Made by a program: the position numbers and the translations under genes
The notes under the pieces: model-generated
Told to the model about the DNA's origin: nothing
What the model saw: the letters and a program-made list of their open reading frames with translations, nothing else
The model's database searches: none
DNA from: Gonatopus flavifemur
Lineage: Eukaryota > Arthropoda > Insecta > Hymenoptera > Dryinidae
Assembly (NCBI GenBank): GCA_018340375.1
Contig: JAFFJZ010000012.1
Coordinates: 3,596,001-3,660,000, forward strand
Direction: 5' to 3'
DNA length: 64,000 bases
Shown: positions 36,289 through 48,002 of the stretch, piece by piece
How the letters are laid out: each line of letters starts with the position of its first letter
Position numbering within the stretch: position 1 is the stretch's first letter

Positions 36289-36988
36289 TGTATGAGAAGT
36301 GTTTTCATTATATTTCATGATGAAGTAATAAATCAAGCCAAAATATGCACACCTCAATTTTTTTCTGTAATGATAAAAATGGCTGTCATTCCCTAGTGCG
36401 GGACACCGTTTGTACGGTAGTGTGGGACACCATTGTAATATTAATCGATTGTGTTTTATTCAATAGAAGTGGCTTAAAAGTGAACCGTCCGTCTCGTTAA
36501 TTGCCTCCCCCAGTAAATTACGCTCCAAAAAAAGTAAGTATATAAATTAAGTACATTTAAAGTGCGCTGCCATGATTACCAGCTACTTTACATGTGAACA
36601 TTGCGCTTCTGACAGTGATGAAGAAGACGACGAATAAGATGGTTCAAATCACATTTTTTGTTGTTGTTTTTGCCATTGAAGGTTTTTTAAATAAATGCAA
36701 TTTGATTTTCTTTACATTTTTGGTGTTTTTACTTCATATTTTGCCAATTTTTGTGGATTTTTTAAAGTGTCCCATACTACCGTACAAATTTTTTTCTGTG
36801 CAAAAATCGATGTTCCACAAAAATGGCTATAAAATTTTCCTACTCAACGTAATCAATGTAGTTACTTCAGCAAACAGTAAGCTGCGCCTTCTAGCTTTCC
36901 AATGATCTACATAAGTCTCTATAAAATGGACTTGATCAAAAATTATAGGGCAAAACCAAAAGCCGTCCCACACTACCGTACACTCCCT

Positions 36989-37277
36989 TACTATTTTTCG
37001 ATGACAAACAATAGTATCAAACTGAAACTTGAGTGTTTTTTTTTTTTCAGAAAATCAAGTCAAACCTTTTTTTGTTATTTTAAGTGTATTAAATTTATGG
37101 AATTTCAATGTAAAAAATCCACCAATCATAAAATCATTGATTTTATTTTGTGCTCAATCGTTTCTATGTTGAAAAGATAGTGTACATTAGGTGAATTTTG
37201 TTTGGAATGTAATTATACCATTAATCATAAATCAAAGTAGTTGCAAATTTCTTTATAGAAATCTATTCGAAAAAGTA
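36989..37277. other. No gene recognised
   Basis: AT-rich spacer between two mobile elements. No feature identified. Confidence 0.4.
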
Positions 37278-37884
37278 CACGGAGAAAAAAGCAGGGTAAT
37301 TCAGGTTACTTCGCGGCAGAGCAGCGACACATGTTCGCGTGGAAAGTTTGTCTCGCAGAGCAGCCGTTCCTCTCAGTAGAGTAAAAATCACTTCGCAGAC
37401 ACGAGCCTACCCTTTCGGCATAGCAATCATTGCTGCTTGGCAGGGTATTGGGAAACAAGGCGTTCATTACTCTTCGCGGAGCACTGGTTACTTTCCGTAG
37501 AGTAGTGGTTACTTTGTCCGGAGCTGCAATTACTTTGCGTGCGCGGTTCCCGTTTTTCAGCTGTGTTCTCGACATTCCGCATTTGTTGACAACGACACGG
37601 AACAAACAAATGCGGAATGTCGAGAACACAGCTGAAGAACGGAAATCGCGCACTAACCACTACTCTGCGGAAAGTAACCAGTGCTCCGCAAAGAGTAATG
37701 AACGCTTTGTTTCCCATTACTCTGCCACGTAGCAATGATTACTATGCCGAAAGGGTAGGCTCGTGTCTGCGAGGTAATTTTTGCTCTGCTGAGAGAAATG
37801 GGTCCTCTGCGAGACAAACCTTCCACGCGAACATGTGTCGCTGCTCTGCCGCAAAGTAACCATGACCCTGCTTTTTTCTCCGTG
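37278..37884. mobile_element. Palindromic element, CACGGAGAAAAAAGC termini
   Basis: TA, then CACGGAGAAAAAAGCAGGG; CCCTGCTTTTTTCTCCGTG, then TA. The two halves are near-perfect inverted copies of about 290 bp, GC-richer than the surroundings and composed of words such as 'gttact(t)t(c)cgc', 'gcagagtag' and 'ctctgcg'. Because of this symmetry both strands show similar open frames (about 37306-37943), which are by-products. Confidence 0.8.
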
Positions 37885-38798
37885 TACTCATCAGAATGTA
37901 AATTATGAACATACATCTGTTTATAATTCCTTTTTTCAACCAATAATTCTCCGTCGTTTAAATTTCCAAATTTTCACCCACCTTTCCAAACCAAAATGCA
38001 CAGCCCTGCTGTACCGATCTATCGAGAAACAATTGAAATCAGCAATGTGAATTGTTTCATCTTCGCTTGTTGCATTCTACGCTGTTTACCGATTATTATT
38101 AGTTGTGTGAAAATGGTGAACATTTTGTCCAAACTACCACGTATATTCAGTTCGATTCGTATCAGAAGGTGAAGAATATTCTTCATATTTTATAATTAAA
38201 TAATCAGTTGAAATGATTGTTGCATTTTTACTCACTGAGAACCGTTTCAATTCTAACCACTGTTTTTGACCTCAATTTTGCCTAACTTCATAAAACTATG
38301 CATCAAAATGATATATTGTATGATGTCATATCGTATCAGGTATATATGATTCTATATGAATGATTGGATTATTCCACTTCATATCCTACGGTTCCTAGTA
38401 AACATTTTTCTCTTGAACATTTTCGCACATTCATTATGATTTCTAAAATATAATAGACATATATTTAATGCCTCGATTTTGAACATTCCGCAGAGGTTTT
38501 TTTGTCCTATCTCAAGATCATTCGTAAGCTAGTTAAAATACCTCTAAGGTAACATTTAAGCAAATTGATAAAAATATCAATGCTATCATAAATCTTGCGC
38601 ACTTTTGTGTTTATACGCATACATCAATACTGTGTTGGAATTTTTATTTCCGATTTCTGTTATTTTCTGGAAATCAACTCCGATCGAAGTATACTTTCCA
38701 CTTAAAGGTGTACAGGTATAAGTTCATCTTTCCTAAGTTGAATTTTTTCAGCAGTATAAAAGATATCTCAAACGGATGTATTAGACATTGTCCTAGTA
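37885..38798. other. No gene recognised
   Basis: AT-rich sequence without a recognised gene or repeat. Confidence 0.4.
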
Positions 38799-39700
38799 CA
38801 GTAAGACCTCTCAATAAGAACGCAAAAGCCCCAAGGGGAAGAGTTTTTCCAAGAATCAGGGTTCCCCTACCAACCTTACATTCGCATTCAATTACTGAGT
38901 TTTTGTCTCTCTCTCACATTTTAGATTGCGACCTCCTAATAAGAACGTTTGCGCTGAAACATTAGAAAACACTTTCTTGCTTTCACTCGCAAAAAGACTC
39001 TTTGTTGCGCTGACCTGACGATACATATTGATTACAAAAATAGTTTTTTATTAAAACTATCACACAATGGTGTGAATATTAAATATGTTCGTGAAAGAGG
39101 GATCTGAAGAGTCACACATTTTTTGTTTTAGCTCCAGAAGTCACCCTTGTTACTCCTAATAAAGACAATTTTTTTTCACTTGAATACATCCCGGACAGCA
39201 CAACGTACCACTGGAACGTTTACGGAAGGTTTAAAAAAAGTAGGGGAGGTTTTCTGAACGTTCAGAAAACGTCCTAGAGACACATTTTGCTATGAGGGAT
39301 CCTCTAAAAATTTCTGTCTCATCTCATCGCAGTTTAAAATGATTCTCAAAAAAACCGAAATATACATATTCATGATTATCAATAAAAAATTTATATTCAT
39401 ATATTTATTATTATTTTCAAGGGTGATTAAAGAGTTTCGTTCTATAAATATTCAAATAATATTGAATTTCATTTGAATGAAGGAAAAAGAGAAGTATTCA
39501 ATTATGTATAACTTGAAAATACTGAGCTTTTATTTAAATTTCAACTGTTCAACTCTCTAAGACTGAACGTTCTTATTGAGAGGTCACCCACAAATGTAAT
39601 TTAAGCTTAGCAGAACCGGTAATTGGAGTGGGGGATGGCCCACGAGCGGAAAGCGGGGAAGCGTTCTTATTGCGGGCGTTCTTATTGAGAGGTCTTACTG
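38799..39700. mobile_element. pogo/Tigger-like MITE, CAGTAAGACCTCTC termini
   Basis: TA, then CAGTAAGACCTCTCAATAAG; CTTATTGAGAGGTCTTACTG, then TA. It is 902 bp with 25-bp inverted ends. The words 'gttcttattgagaggtc' also recur near 39565. The CAG...CTG ends and TA duplication suit a pogo-type non-autonomous copy. A fragment resembling the CCCNNACAGCAC elements starts near 39192. Confidence 0.75.
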
Positions 39701-40615
39701 TATTTATCAGAAATCCTAATGAATACCTGAGATCTTGGGAGAGAAGATTGTCACTAGACTGCTCTGTTGGAAAAATTGATTGAGAAATTTTTTAAGGAAT
39801 TCCATAATCCTACATTGAACCTATTAGAGTTCTCACATTTAATGATATATTATTTTTTCCAATTCTGCCTATACAATTCCGAGAATTAATAATGGAATTG
39901 AGAAACAAAAATCCTTATATTTCAACGAGATATTATTAAATTCACGTGAAACATCTTTAAGGGGTTACTACCAGCTACCATTTGAGCACGTTGATTAGCG
40001 AAGCACACGCTTATACGATAGAAAAAGAGTTTCAATACCATCGCTAGCATCCCCTTAAATCGAAAAATCTATCACTTCACATCTGGAACAGTCAAAGTTG
40101 CACCCAAACGGGAAGATAGGTTCCCTTCCCGTTGTCTTGAGAGTAAAATTTCACTCGTTTGGAGTGAGAGTTTACTTTTGCACAGCCAAAAGAGAACCTA
40201 TTTTTCCATTCAAGTTCAATTTTTACAGAGTAATTAAATTCAGTCATATTATGAAATCCCACAAATCGTTGACACCTAGAAAAGAAGATTTCTTTTAATA
40301 ATCATTCGATGAGTATTCAATCAGGTCAAATAGAATCCAACTTGATTCAAGTAGATTTCATTTGAAATACAGGAAGTTAAATTCGAATGAAATAAGTATT
40401 TTCCATTTGACTCCAATAAACCTTCACCAGGGTCATAATCAAATGAAAACTTACTTGATTCGAATGAATTTCGTGAATTCAAGTATAAAATTTTCTTCGG
40501 TGTATGTAAAAAAGTTCATGTCATTCCTTATGAAGTTGGGAATATATTTCCCTAATAGTGTTTTATGAAAACATTCCGTATATGAACAGAAAAAAAATTT
40601 GAATATAAATCTATT
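39701..40615. other. No gene recognised
   Basis: AT-rich sequence. Words such as 'ttcaagta', 'attcgaatg' and 'aacctattt' are repeated loosely, hinting at a decayed element, but no ends could be defined. Confidence 0.35.
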
Positions 40616-41051
40616 CCCTGCTTAAACTGCCAATTGGGAACGTATTCAATTTCGATACGTGTCCATACACTGAAAAAAAAAATTTATTCCAGTCAAATAA
40701 ATATTTATTTGTCCTGTACCAAAGAAATATTCATTAGAATTAACAAAATATTCTTTGGAACCAAAATAATTTATTTGAATTAAATAGATGGTTTTAATCG
40801 TTTATTTGATTCCAATAAATTATTCTGGTTCCAAAGAATATTTTGTTATTTCTAATAAATATTTCTTTGGTACAGGACAAATAAATATTTATTTGACTGG
40901 AATAAATTTTTTTTTCAGTGTACGTTTCCATATGTTTGAATGCAGTTTCATTCTCATGTTGGAATAACCGGATGAAAACGTATTGCATTTGAACCTGTTT
41001 CCATATGTTTTCATACGTTCGAATGCGGTTCCTCTCCACGTTCCAGCAGGG
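40616..41051. mobile_element. Fold-back element, CCCTGCT termini, degraded
   Basis: CCCTGCTTAAACTGCC at the left and ACGTTCCAGCAGGG at the right, with inner words 'cgtattcaatt' and 'gtttccatatgtttg' in both halves. The flanks tt/gt do not match cleanly. More than half of its length is the nested palindrome at 40668-40920. Confidence 0.5.
40668..40920. mobile_element. Near-perfect 253-bp palindrome, CACTG termini
   Basis: TA, then CACTGAAAAAAAAAATTTATT; AATAAATTTTTTTTTCAGTG, then TA. Both arms carry 'ccagtcaaataaatatttatttg' and 'ttctttggaacc' almost without mismatch, so the insertion is probably recent. Confidence 0.8.
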
Positions 41052-41162
41052 GTATTTTGCTTAAGATTAGAGAGGAGAATCTATAACGTCCATACCGTGA
41101 TTTATTATGGGGAAAGAACCAAGTGATTTACTATTGATCACTATTTTTGTTGGTGACTAATA

Positions 41163-41272
41163 TAGTCTCACGAAGAGTATATGGCTATGTGTGAAAATTA
41201 TCAAACATTCTTGTTAACCAATAGTGTTTTACAATTCCTACCATCAGCGAATATATACTCTTGGTGAGACTA
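41163..41272. mobile_element. Short MITE, TAGTCTCAC termini, TA flanks
   Basis: TAGTCTCACGAAGAGTATAT and ATATACTCTTGGTGAGACTA, each flanked by TA. It is 110 bp with AT-rich unpaired middle sequence. Typical of Tc1/mariner-type MITEs. Confidence 0.65.
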
Positions 41273-41731
41273 TATTGATAAACGACAATGATGCGCTTTG
41301 TGATCAAATGCACATTCCAAAACCTTCCCCTCGTACTCTAGAATATTGGTTTTCTCTGTTTTTCTGATCAGTGGCAAAAAGCTGCACCGATATTCCGAAG
41401 TACGAGGGTCAAGTATTGGAACGTAGGCCAATGGTACATAACTTGCTTTTTCCCCAGTGTATAGTCGCAATTTTGCGGAATTCCTCAGTGTAGAGACTCT
41501 TGGTCCTTGGTTGTACAAAATGATTAACACAGTTCGGAATGATGTGATTATTCCACCATTCTAAGGTTGGAAAACGGCCGAACTTGAGTAATATTGAATC
41601 ATTGTAGTGCCAATAGTCAATTTTCATCTGGAATTTCACAAAAGTTATAAACAATTCGTCATTGCGCTGGAAACAAGCCCTCCATTTGATGAAATCTGTT
41701 AAAATATTTGCACTTATCATGATGTTTCAGT

Positions 41732-43277
41732 GTGAAAATGCCGAGTGGAAGTGGTGGAAAAGAAGCTCCCGAATGGGTTGAAGTAATAAAAAATCCTGAT
41801 AATCCGCGAAGAGTGATATGTAAATATTGTAATATAAAAATTAGCGCTAAAATTGAACGTATCAGAGAACACTTAGAAAAATGTAATGGAAAAGAGATCA
41901 ATACATCACCATCCAGCGATTATTCAGATGTAATTCCTATGCAAAATACCTGTTCTGATATTAATTTAATTCCTACTGATGATTCGATAATACCTCTTGG
42001 TACATCGGGTATCTCAAAGCAGGGTAAAAGGAAATTTCACCATGAAATCGAACAACCAAAATCTGTTGTTTTTGAACGTTCCAGATCACAAAGGTCAATT
42101 AGAGAGTTTGGTATGAAAACTACTGGCTAACAAAAACATATACTAGATCTTGACCCTAGAACGGGCATGTGGGGTCTTTTAGGACCCCAGAACATTTTTT
42201 TCTACCCCAGCATCTGAGCTTCTTTTTATGTCTGTAGTTTGTCACCCAAATATTTTGAAAGTATATATCTTGACGAACAAAAACCGCCCATAGCGATTTG
42301 AAATCCGTTGAGTTTCATATGAGTTACGAGTTATTTGAAATTTCCTGTGTTTTTCACGTGCCAGGGTTAAAATCGCTAAATTTTTTTATGCTAACAATTT
42401 GACTTCCAATGCAGCTTCCACTGCTCAATTTAAAGAGATGATTGATATCATTGAAGTCCAAAAATTTGTCCGAAATCATCATCAGCCACACGGCTTGTTC
42501 GAAGACAAAGAAAGAATGATGTCGCAACTTCCTAATTCCTCAAGATGGAATTCTCAATTTGATTGCGTTGATACATTTATCAAGAATTACCACATTTACG
42601 TGCAAATACGATCTGAAGAAAATATCAAAGATCATATCCCTCACAATATTATTACCATTCTGGATAATGTTTTGATTGATAGAGAATCTCTTAATTCATT
42701 GAAACAATTGAAAGAAGTAGGTAGAGTTTTAGACCTCCTTTAGGCTGATAATACGAATTTATCATATGCTGTAGAGCTGTGGTTAGATTTGAGAGAAAGT
42801 ACAGAACTTGAGCCTTACAGAGAAGCAATGAGAAGAAGAATGCAACAAGCAATAGAACCTTTCCATTACTCATCAAATATGATGGATCTAAAATATAAAG
42901 GAGCTAGACTGACGAGTACTCGAGAAAACAAAGATAGGTGTCCAGATTACCTTCCTTTTATTTTGGCGTTGAGTATTCAGGACCCGAAATATTACTCTCA
43001 ATCAATGTTCAAAGAAGGTACAGTTCAATAATTCACAAGCGCTAAATGGTGGTACGTGATGGAAGTAAAAACTCAAAAGAACAATGAACTGCCTGAAGAA
43101 TTTTGTCGGTTTTTCTCAAATCTTCTCTCTTGCCCTGCTAGTTCAGCCACCATAAAGAGGTTCTTTTCTACATTTGGCTTAGTTTGTTCCGAATTACGAA
43201 ATAAGCTTGGTGCTGAAAAAGCAATGAAACTAGTGAAAATACATCGGCTTTTACGTACGTGTCCACCGGTCGATTGA
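41732..43277 (+). pseudogene. Internally deleted hAT transposase with BED finger
   Basis: The N-terminus (41732-42130) has a BED-type zinc finger (CKYC ... HLEKC) followed by a linker. The rest (42367-43277) reads FFYANNLTSNAA, SSRWNSQFDCVDTFIKNY, DYLPFILALSIQDPKYYS and the hAT dimerisation region LLSCPASSATIKRFFSTFG ... SELRNKLGAEKAMKLVKI. Three in-frame stops (TAA 42128, TAG 42741, TAA 43029) and a piggyBac-type MITE (42154-42366) break it. The segment between FKEMID and the SSRW block is far shorter than in full hAT transposases, so the catalytic core is missing. Frames agree across all three stops, so decay has been mainly by substitution. The element's own terminal repeats were not located. 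Confidence 0.8.
42154..42366. mobile_element. piggyBac-type MITE inside the hAT ORF
   Basis: It starts CCCTAGAACGGGCATGTG and ends CACGTGCCAGGG, followed by TTAA; the left flank is TTGA, one change from TTAA. Removing it and one TTAA copy rejoins the hAT reading frame as ILDLKIAKFFYANN, so both the insertion and the 4-bp duplication are supported by the coding sequence around it. Confidence 0.85.
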
Positions 43278-43911
43278 ACTTATAAAAGATTAATAACTGA
43301 GTGTATAAAACAGATATTACATTGTTTTGTCTATAACGTTCACGTCATTCATATATAATTTTTGTCTTATTAAACTCAATTCGCTCTTGATGACTGTTTA
43401 AATTTCTTACACGATATGGAACCAGCATCACAGAGCACATAGTCATACTGGAAAGAATAATCTTGGTAAATATTGAACAACAACGACTCTTCCACTCACC
43501 TCACTCTTCTCCAACATTTTCTCAACGACTAGTATCTAATCGAACCATCGAAGGGGCTAAATACGAATAAATTCTTCTGTCGACTCTGTGTACTGTTTGG
43601 GATAAAGATTTTCTAAATTCACCTTCAATCACTCGTTCCAGCGCTCAGCACTACCCAACTCGTAATAAATATTCAGCAGCCAAAACATTCAGTTTTCTGA
43701 GATGGAATTTTAGTCACACCAAGTATATTCTATTCGTCTTGGCTGAATTTTTTAATTACTCCAAATGAAAATTGAAATTGGCGATAATTAAAATATTTCT
43801 ATTTTTTATGATTTCTCAATAGCCTTAAAATTAGGGAATTGAGAAATAATTCAAATAAATTTGACTGATGAAAAAACTCGGGAACTTTGATGCAACAGTA
43901 TCTTTCTAAAA
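43278..43911. other. No gene recognised
   Basis: AT-rich interval following the hAT remnant. No feature identified. Confidence 0.4.
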
Positions 43912-44578
43912 GACCCCGCACTAATTATATGGGGAAATGGCTTTCGGTTAAATAAGCTGAAACTTTGCTATAATATAGTTCATGATGCCCTGAAAAAAAG
44001 TGTCCATAGGCACAGAGTCCAAAAATGAATATTTTTCGAGTTATGGGGTGTCAAAGATTGGGAAACTGAACTTATTGAAAACTCTAGTGCAGGAATATAA
44101 TGGGTATGTATGTATATTTTTATATTCATGTACACTTATACACATGTGACGTGTATGTACATGTGCATTATCATGTGCATGTGTATGCGTACATCTGTAC
44201 GATATAATATTTTATACAACGAACTGAAGAAAACTCAACTAAAAGTGATATAGTAATTATAGCATTGGGGTGTTTATATTATGTACATTATCTTCCTCTC
44301 TTCTCTATTTATTATCAGTCAATAATATGTATACATATAGTATGTGTATAGTATAGACACAGTATATACATATACTATATATATATACTGTATTCTTGTA
44401 CCAGCGCTCTAATATGTTCACTTCTCCGATCTATGATGCCCCATAACTCGGAAAATATTCATTTTTGGGCTCTGTACCTATTGACACTTTTTTTCAGAAC
44501 ATCATGAACTATATTATAGCAAAGTTTCACTCAATTGAACCGAAAGCCATTTTTCCATATAATTAGTGCGGGGTCCTT
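43912..44578. repeat. Inverted-repeat element with GACCCCGCACTAATT arms
   Basis: The left arm GACCCCGCACTAATTATATG and its inverted copy ending TAGTGCGGGGTC extend about 150 bp (shared: 'gctataatatagttcatgat', 'aaaatattcatttttgg'). The 290-bp middle is rich in 'tatgtata' and 'gtacatgtg' microsatellite-like sequence. The target duplication is not clear. Confidence 0.7.
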
Positions 44579-44620
44579 TGTTGACCTTCTTGGGTTCCAA
44601 CAATTTCCTTCATAAGAATA

Positions 44621-45249
44621 TTCACTCATAGGTTGAGGAATGTGGAGTTGGCAGATGCCCGTATCGTTCTTATTAATGGATAGAAGAAGTCCAATATCGC
44701 GGGCAATGGCGAATAACTTTTATTTAAAAAAGTATAATCCGACGTTTCGACCGAGTTTCGGCCATTTTCAAGGATAATACATAATCATAATGGCGAAGGA
44801 TTTGTCTGTTCCATCGTCGTTAAAAAACCTCGTTGACAGGAGGACAGAGGTAGAATAAGAAAATTCACTCATAGGTTGAGGAATGTGGAGTGGGCAGATG
44901 CCCGTATCGTTCCTTATTAATGGATAGAAGAAGTCCAATATCGCGGGCAATGGCGAATAACTTTTGTTTAAAAAAGTATAATCCGACGTTTCGACCGAGT
45001 TTCGGCCATTTTCAAGGATAATACATAATCATAATGGCGAAGGATTTGTCTGTTCCATCGTCGTTAAAAAACCTCGTTGACAGGAGGACAGAGGTAGAAT
45101 AAGAATATTCACTCATAGGTTGAGGAATGTGGAGTTGGCAGATGCCCGTATCGTTCCTTATTAATGGATAGAAGAAGTCCAATATCGCGGGCAATGGCGA
45201 ATAACTTTTATTTAAAAAAGTATAATCCGACGTTTCGACCGAGTTTCGG
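44621..45249 (+). repeat. Tandem repeat, ~244-bp unit, 2.6 copies
   Basis: Units start with TTCACTCATAGGTTGAGG at 44621, 44864 and 45108 and are almost identical. Each contains 'ccgacgtttcgaccgagttt' and 'aacctcgttgacaggagg'. The third unit stops after about 142 bp and is joined directly to an inverted copy (45250-45430). The near identity points to a recent duplication. Confidence 0.85.
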
Positions 45250-45430
45250 CTCCTCTGTCCTCCTGTCAACGAGGTTTTTTAACGACGATGGAACAGACAA
45301 ATCCTTCGCCATTATGATTATGTATTATCCTTGAAAATGGCCGAAACTCGGTCGAAACGTCGGATTATACTTTTTTAAATAAAAGTTATTCGCCATTGCC
45401 CGCGATATTGGACTTCTTCTATCCATTAAT
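45250..45430 (-). repeat. Inverted partial copy of the 244-bp unit
   Basis: Reverse complement of the part of the unit from the 'atggatagaagaagtcc' phrase to the 'ctctgtcctcctgtc' end, joined head-to-head with the third tandem unit. Flanking 'atttccttcata' appears both before the array (about 44603) and after it (about 45430). Confidence 0.8.
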
Positions 45431-45934
45431 TTCCTTCATACTTATGGCACCCAATTATGAACTTGAATCAGATATTATCATTGTGACGCAATCGATTTGA
45501 ATAGATTCCATAAAACCCAAAAAAACCCATTAAAACCCAAAAAACCCTGGGTTTTTTGCAATCCTGCCCATATGGGGTGTACATAGGGGTTCCTGAAGTG
45601 GAAGAACCAAGGCGAATATCAGCAACTCAACCAGGTCACTAGGTGGCTAAAGCTAGGCACTTATAAGTTTGGATACGGAATAAACGCCCATGCAGGTCCC
45701 ACATTCAATACAGGACGCCCGAAAATACGGGAATAATTGAAAAATTCACCCGCATTTTAATTATATTTGAATGAAATTTCAATTACAAAAATATACACTA
45801 ATGTATAATATAAACTGGCAAAAATCCAAATACATGTTAATGAATTATCAACTCAGTCATCACGGATTGGGAATTTCTTTGAAAAATGTGCTTGAAAACT
45901 GCATGAGATGAAAAAAATTTCTCACAATGATGTA

Positions 45935-47199
45935 CCAGGTGTGTAAGTATGGAACCGGAATTTTTGTACAGAAAAAACACGTTTATTGTAATGATATGAT
46001 ACAAAGTAACTTATTGTCCGTCGCTATCTATACATTTTTTCCATCTTTCTGGCAATTTGTGGATTCCGCGCCAAAAGAACTGTTGCTCTTTTGAGGCAAA
46101 CCAGTCATCGAGCCATTTTCGTACATCTTCGTAAGAAGTAAAGCACTGCTCAGCAAGTGCGTGTCCCATCGATGCAAACAAGTAGTAATCGGATGGGGCA
46201 AGGTCCGGTGAGTAAGGCGCGTGCTGAAGAATCTCCCAACGAAATGACTCTATCGTTTCCTGGACCTGTTTTGCTTTGTGTGCTGGTGCATTGTCATGCA
46301 GCAAAATCACCTTGTGTTGTCTTTGTTGGTATTCTGGTCGTTTTTCACGCAAAACTCGATCCAAATTGATCATTTGTTGTCGGTAGCGTCGAGTATTGAC
46401 AGTTTCCCCAGGTTTCAGCAGCTCGTAGTAGATTACGCCCTTCTGATCCTACCAAACACACAGCATTGTCTTTCGTCCGTAGCGGTTTGGTCTTGCCGTC
46501 GATGTTGATGGTTCACCCGGAGTAACCCATGACTTTTTGCGCTTAGGATTCTCGAAATATATCCACTTTTCATCACCAGTCACAATTCGATGGAGAAATG
46601 ACTTTCTTTGGAACCTGGCGAGCAGCATTTTGCATGATGTTTTGCGGTTTCCCTGCTGTCTTTCGTTGAGTTCATGTGGAACCCATTTCCCCACCTTTTG
46701 TATCTTTCCCATGGCTTTCAACCGAAGGGAGATGGCTTCTCGGGTCACCTTTAACTGATCCGCCAGTTGTTGTTGTGTTTGAGCGTCGTCTTCGTCCAAC
46801 GAGGCTTGCAGGTCAGCGTCTTCAAACTTCTTCGGTGGTCTCCCACGTTCTTCAAAATCGCCACTTTTGAACCGTTTGAACCACTCGAAACACTGTGTTT
46901 TACCGAGAGCATGCTCACCAAACGCCTCCACAAGCATTCGATGTGATTCGGCTGCGGTTTTCTTCAGATGAAAAGAGAAAAGTAGTGCTGTCCGCAAACC
47001 GTAATTTGTTGGCACAAAACTCGACATGTTTATCTCTAATAAACTAATGCTACTGAATGAAACTCGTGTTATTGTGAGTTGGAAATCTTTGTCGGATATC
47101 AATACAATAACAAGACACCGCCGACGTGATGTGTCGGTAACTGCATCGACATCTAGCGCCACCTATGGGCAAATTCCTGTTTCATACTTACACACCTGG
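45935..47199 (-). mobile_element. Nearly intact mariner (CCAGGTGTGTAAGTATG ends)
   Basis: TA, then CCAGGTGTGTAAGTATG; CATACTTACACACCTGG, then TA: 1,265 bp, close to a standard mariner length. The terminal repeats continue imperfectly for about 30 bp. The transposase on the minus strand is full length apart from one nonsense codon, so the copy is dead but recent. Confidence 0.85.
46011..47027 (-). pseudogene. Mariner transposase with one in-frame stop
   Basis: From MSSFVPTNYGLRT (ATG at 47027) through the helix-turn-helix region (QQLADQLKVTREAISLRLKA), the linker WVPHEL, the first catalytic aspartate in IVTGDEKW, the second in LLHDNAPAH and the third in SPDLAPSDYYLF, to LPERWKKCIDSDGQ: 338 residues, normal family length. 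A single TAG (46449-46451) replaces the second tryptophan of the usual CVWWDQ motif; a one-base change from TGG would explain it. No frameshift is present. Confidence 0.88.
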
Positions 47200-47451
47200 T
47201 ACAATTTAGTATCCCGTTCGTTGATCGATAGTATATCTTATTTTGCTAATACATGGAGAGAAATTGAGATTGATTTGGATTCTTCCCATCACAACTGGCA
47301 ATGATTAGGAGTTATGTTATAAGCTATTGTCTGATTTTTCCGAATACATTTCTCTCCGTGTAGTTCATTTTGCCAAGGAGTGCAAGTTAATCCTTCGAAG
47401 TGCTTCGTGCTGACGCACGAAATGTCGTCTGGAAGAAATTAAAACCACATT

Positions 47452-47815
47452 TGATACGCTAAGAGCAAAAGTGACACCTCAATTGTTGTCAACCAAAAAC
47501 AGGACAGGAACTTTTGAGAGCAAGAATGGAACGTCAAAAGTTCTGACCAAAAGCTCGAAACAAAAGAGCAACCACAGAAATCTCCAGGCAAAAATGAAAC
47601 ACCGAAAAGCTCGAACAAAAACGAATCACCGCATAAGTACAGAATTGGGTTGTGCGTTGGTTCGTTTTTGCTCGAGCTTTTCGGTGTTTCATTTTTGCCC
47701 GGAGATTTCTGGGCAAAACTCTCGGAACTTTTGATGTTCCATTCTTGCTCTCAAAAGTTCCTGTCCTGTTTTTGCTTGACAACAAATTGGGTGTCACATT
47801 GCTCTCAGCGTATCA
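47452..47815. mobile_element. Palindromic element, TGATACGCT termini
   Basis: TGATACGCTAAGAGCAA and the inverted TTGCTCTCAGCGTATCA, flanked by tt/tt. The arms of about 170 bp share 'acaggacaggaacttttgag' and 'agcaagaatggaac'. Both strands show matching short open frames because of the symmetry. Confidence 0.75.
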
Positions 47816-48002
47816 TTTGAATTCTTGTGTTTGTTTCAAAACAATTTATTGTCAATTTCTGAAGAATCTAGTACAGTTGACAGAGTTTAGTATGTACAAT
47901 AATGTTGTACCGCTGATTTTTCCTCATTATAAGAATTTGTTTCAATTGATCGATGAAGAATGAAGAGATTGAAATTCGAAGGAGGAGAATTAAACATGGA
48001 GT

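Larger units (their letters stand above)
34434..36988. mobile_element. TA-flanked DNA element, AGGGAGTGTACGG termini
   Basis: TA, then AGGGAGTGTACGGTAGTG...; ...CACTACCGTACACTCCCT, then TA: perfect inverted repeats of about 23 bp with a TA duplication, typical of Tc1/mariner/pogo elements. Further 'acggtagtg' and 'gtgcgggac' words lie near both ends (34458, 36413). No transposase is recognised, and most of its middle is the separate element at 34685-36288. Confidence 0.75.

Noticed and set aside
37306..37943. Overlapping ORFs of about 100 codons on both strands
   Set aside because: They are mirror images caused by the palindrome at 37278-37884.
44621..45430. Repeat array considered as CRISPR
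   Set aside because: Units are ~244 bp with no spacers, in a eukaryotic context.
45478..45570. 'gggttttttgcaatcctg' as the right end of the hAT element
   Set aside because: It looks like a hAT terminus, but no matching left end was found near 41 kb, so the element limits cannot be supported.
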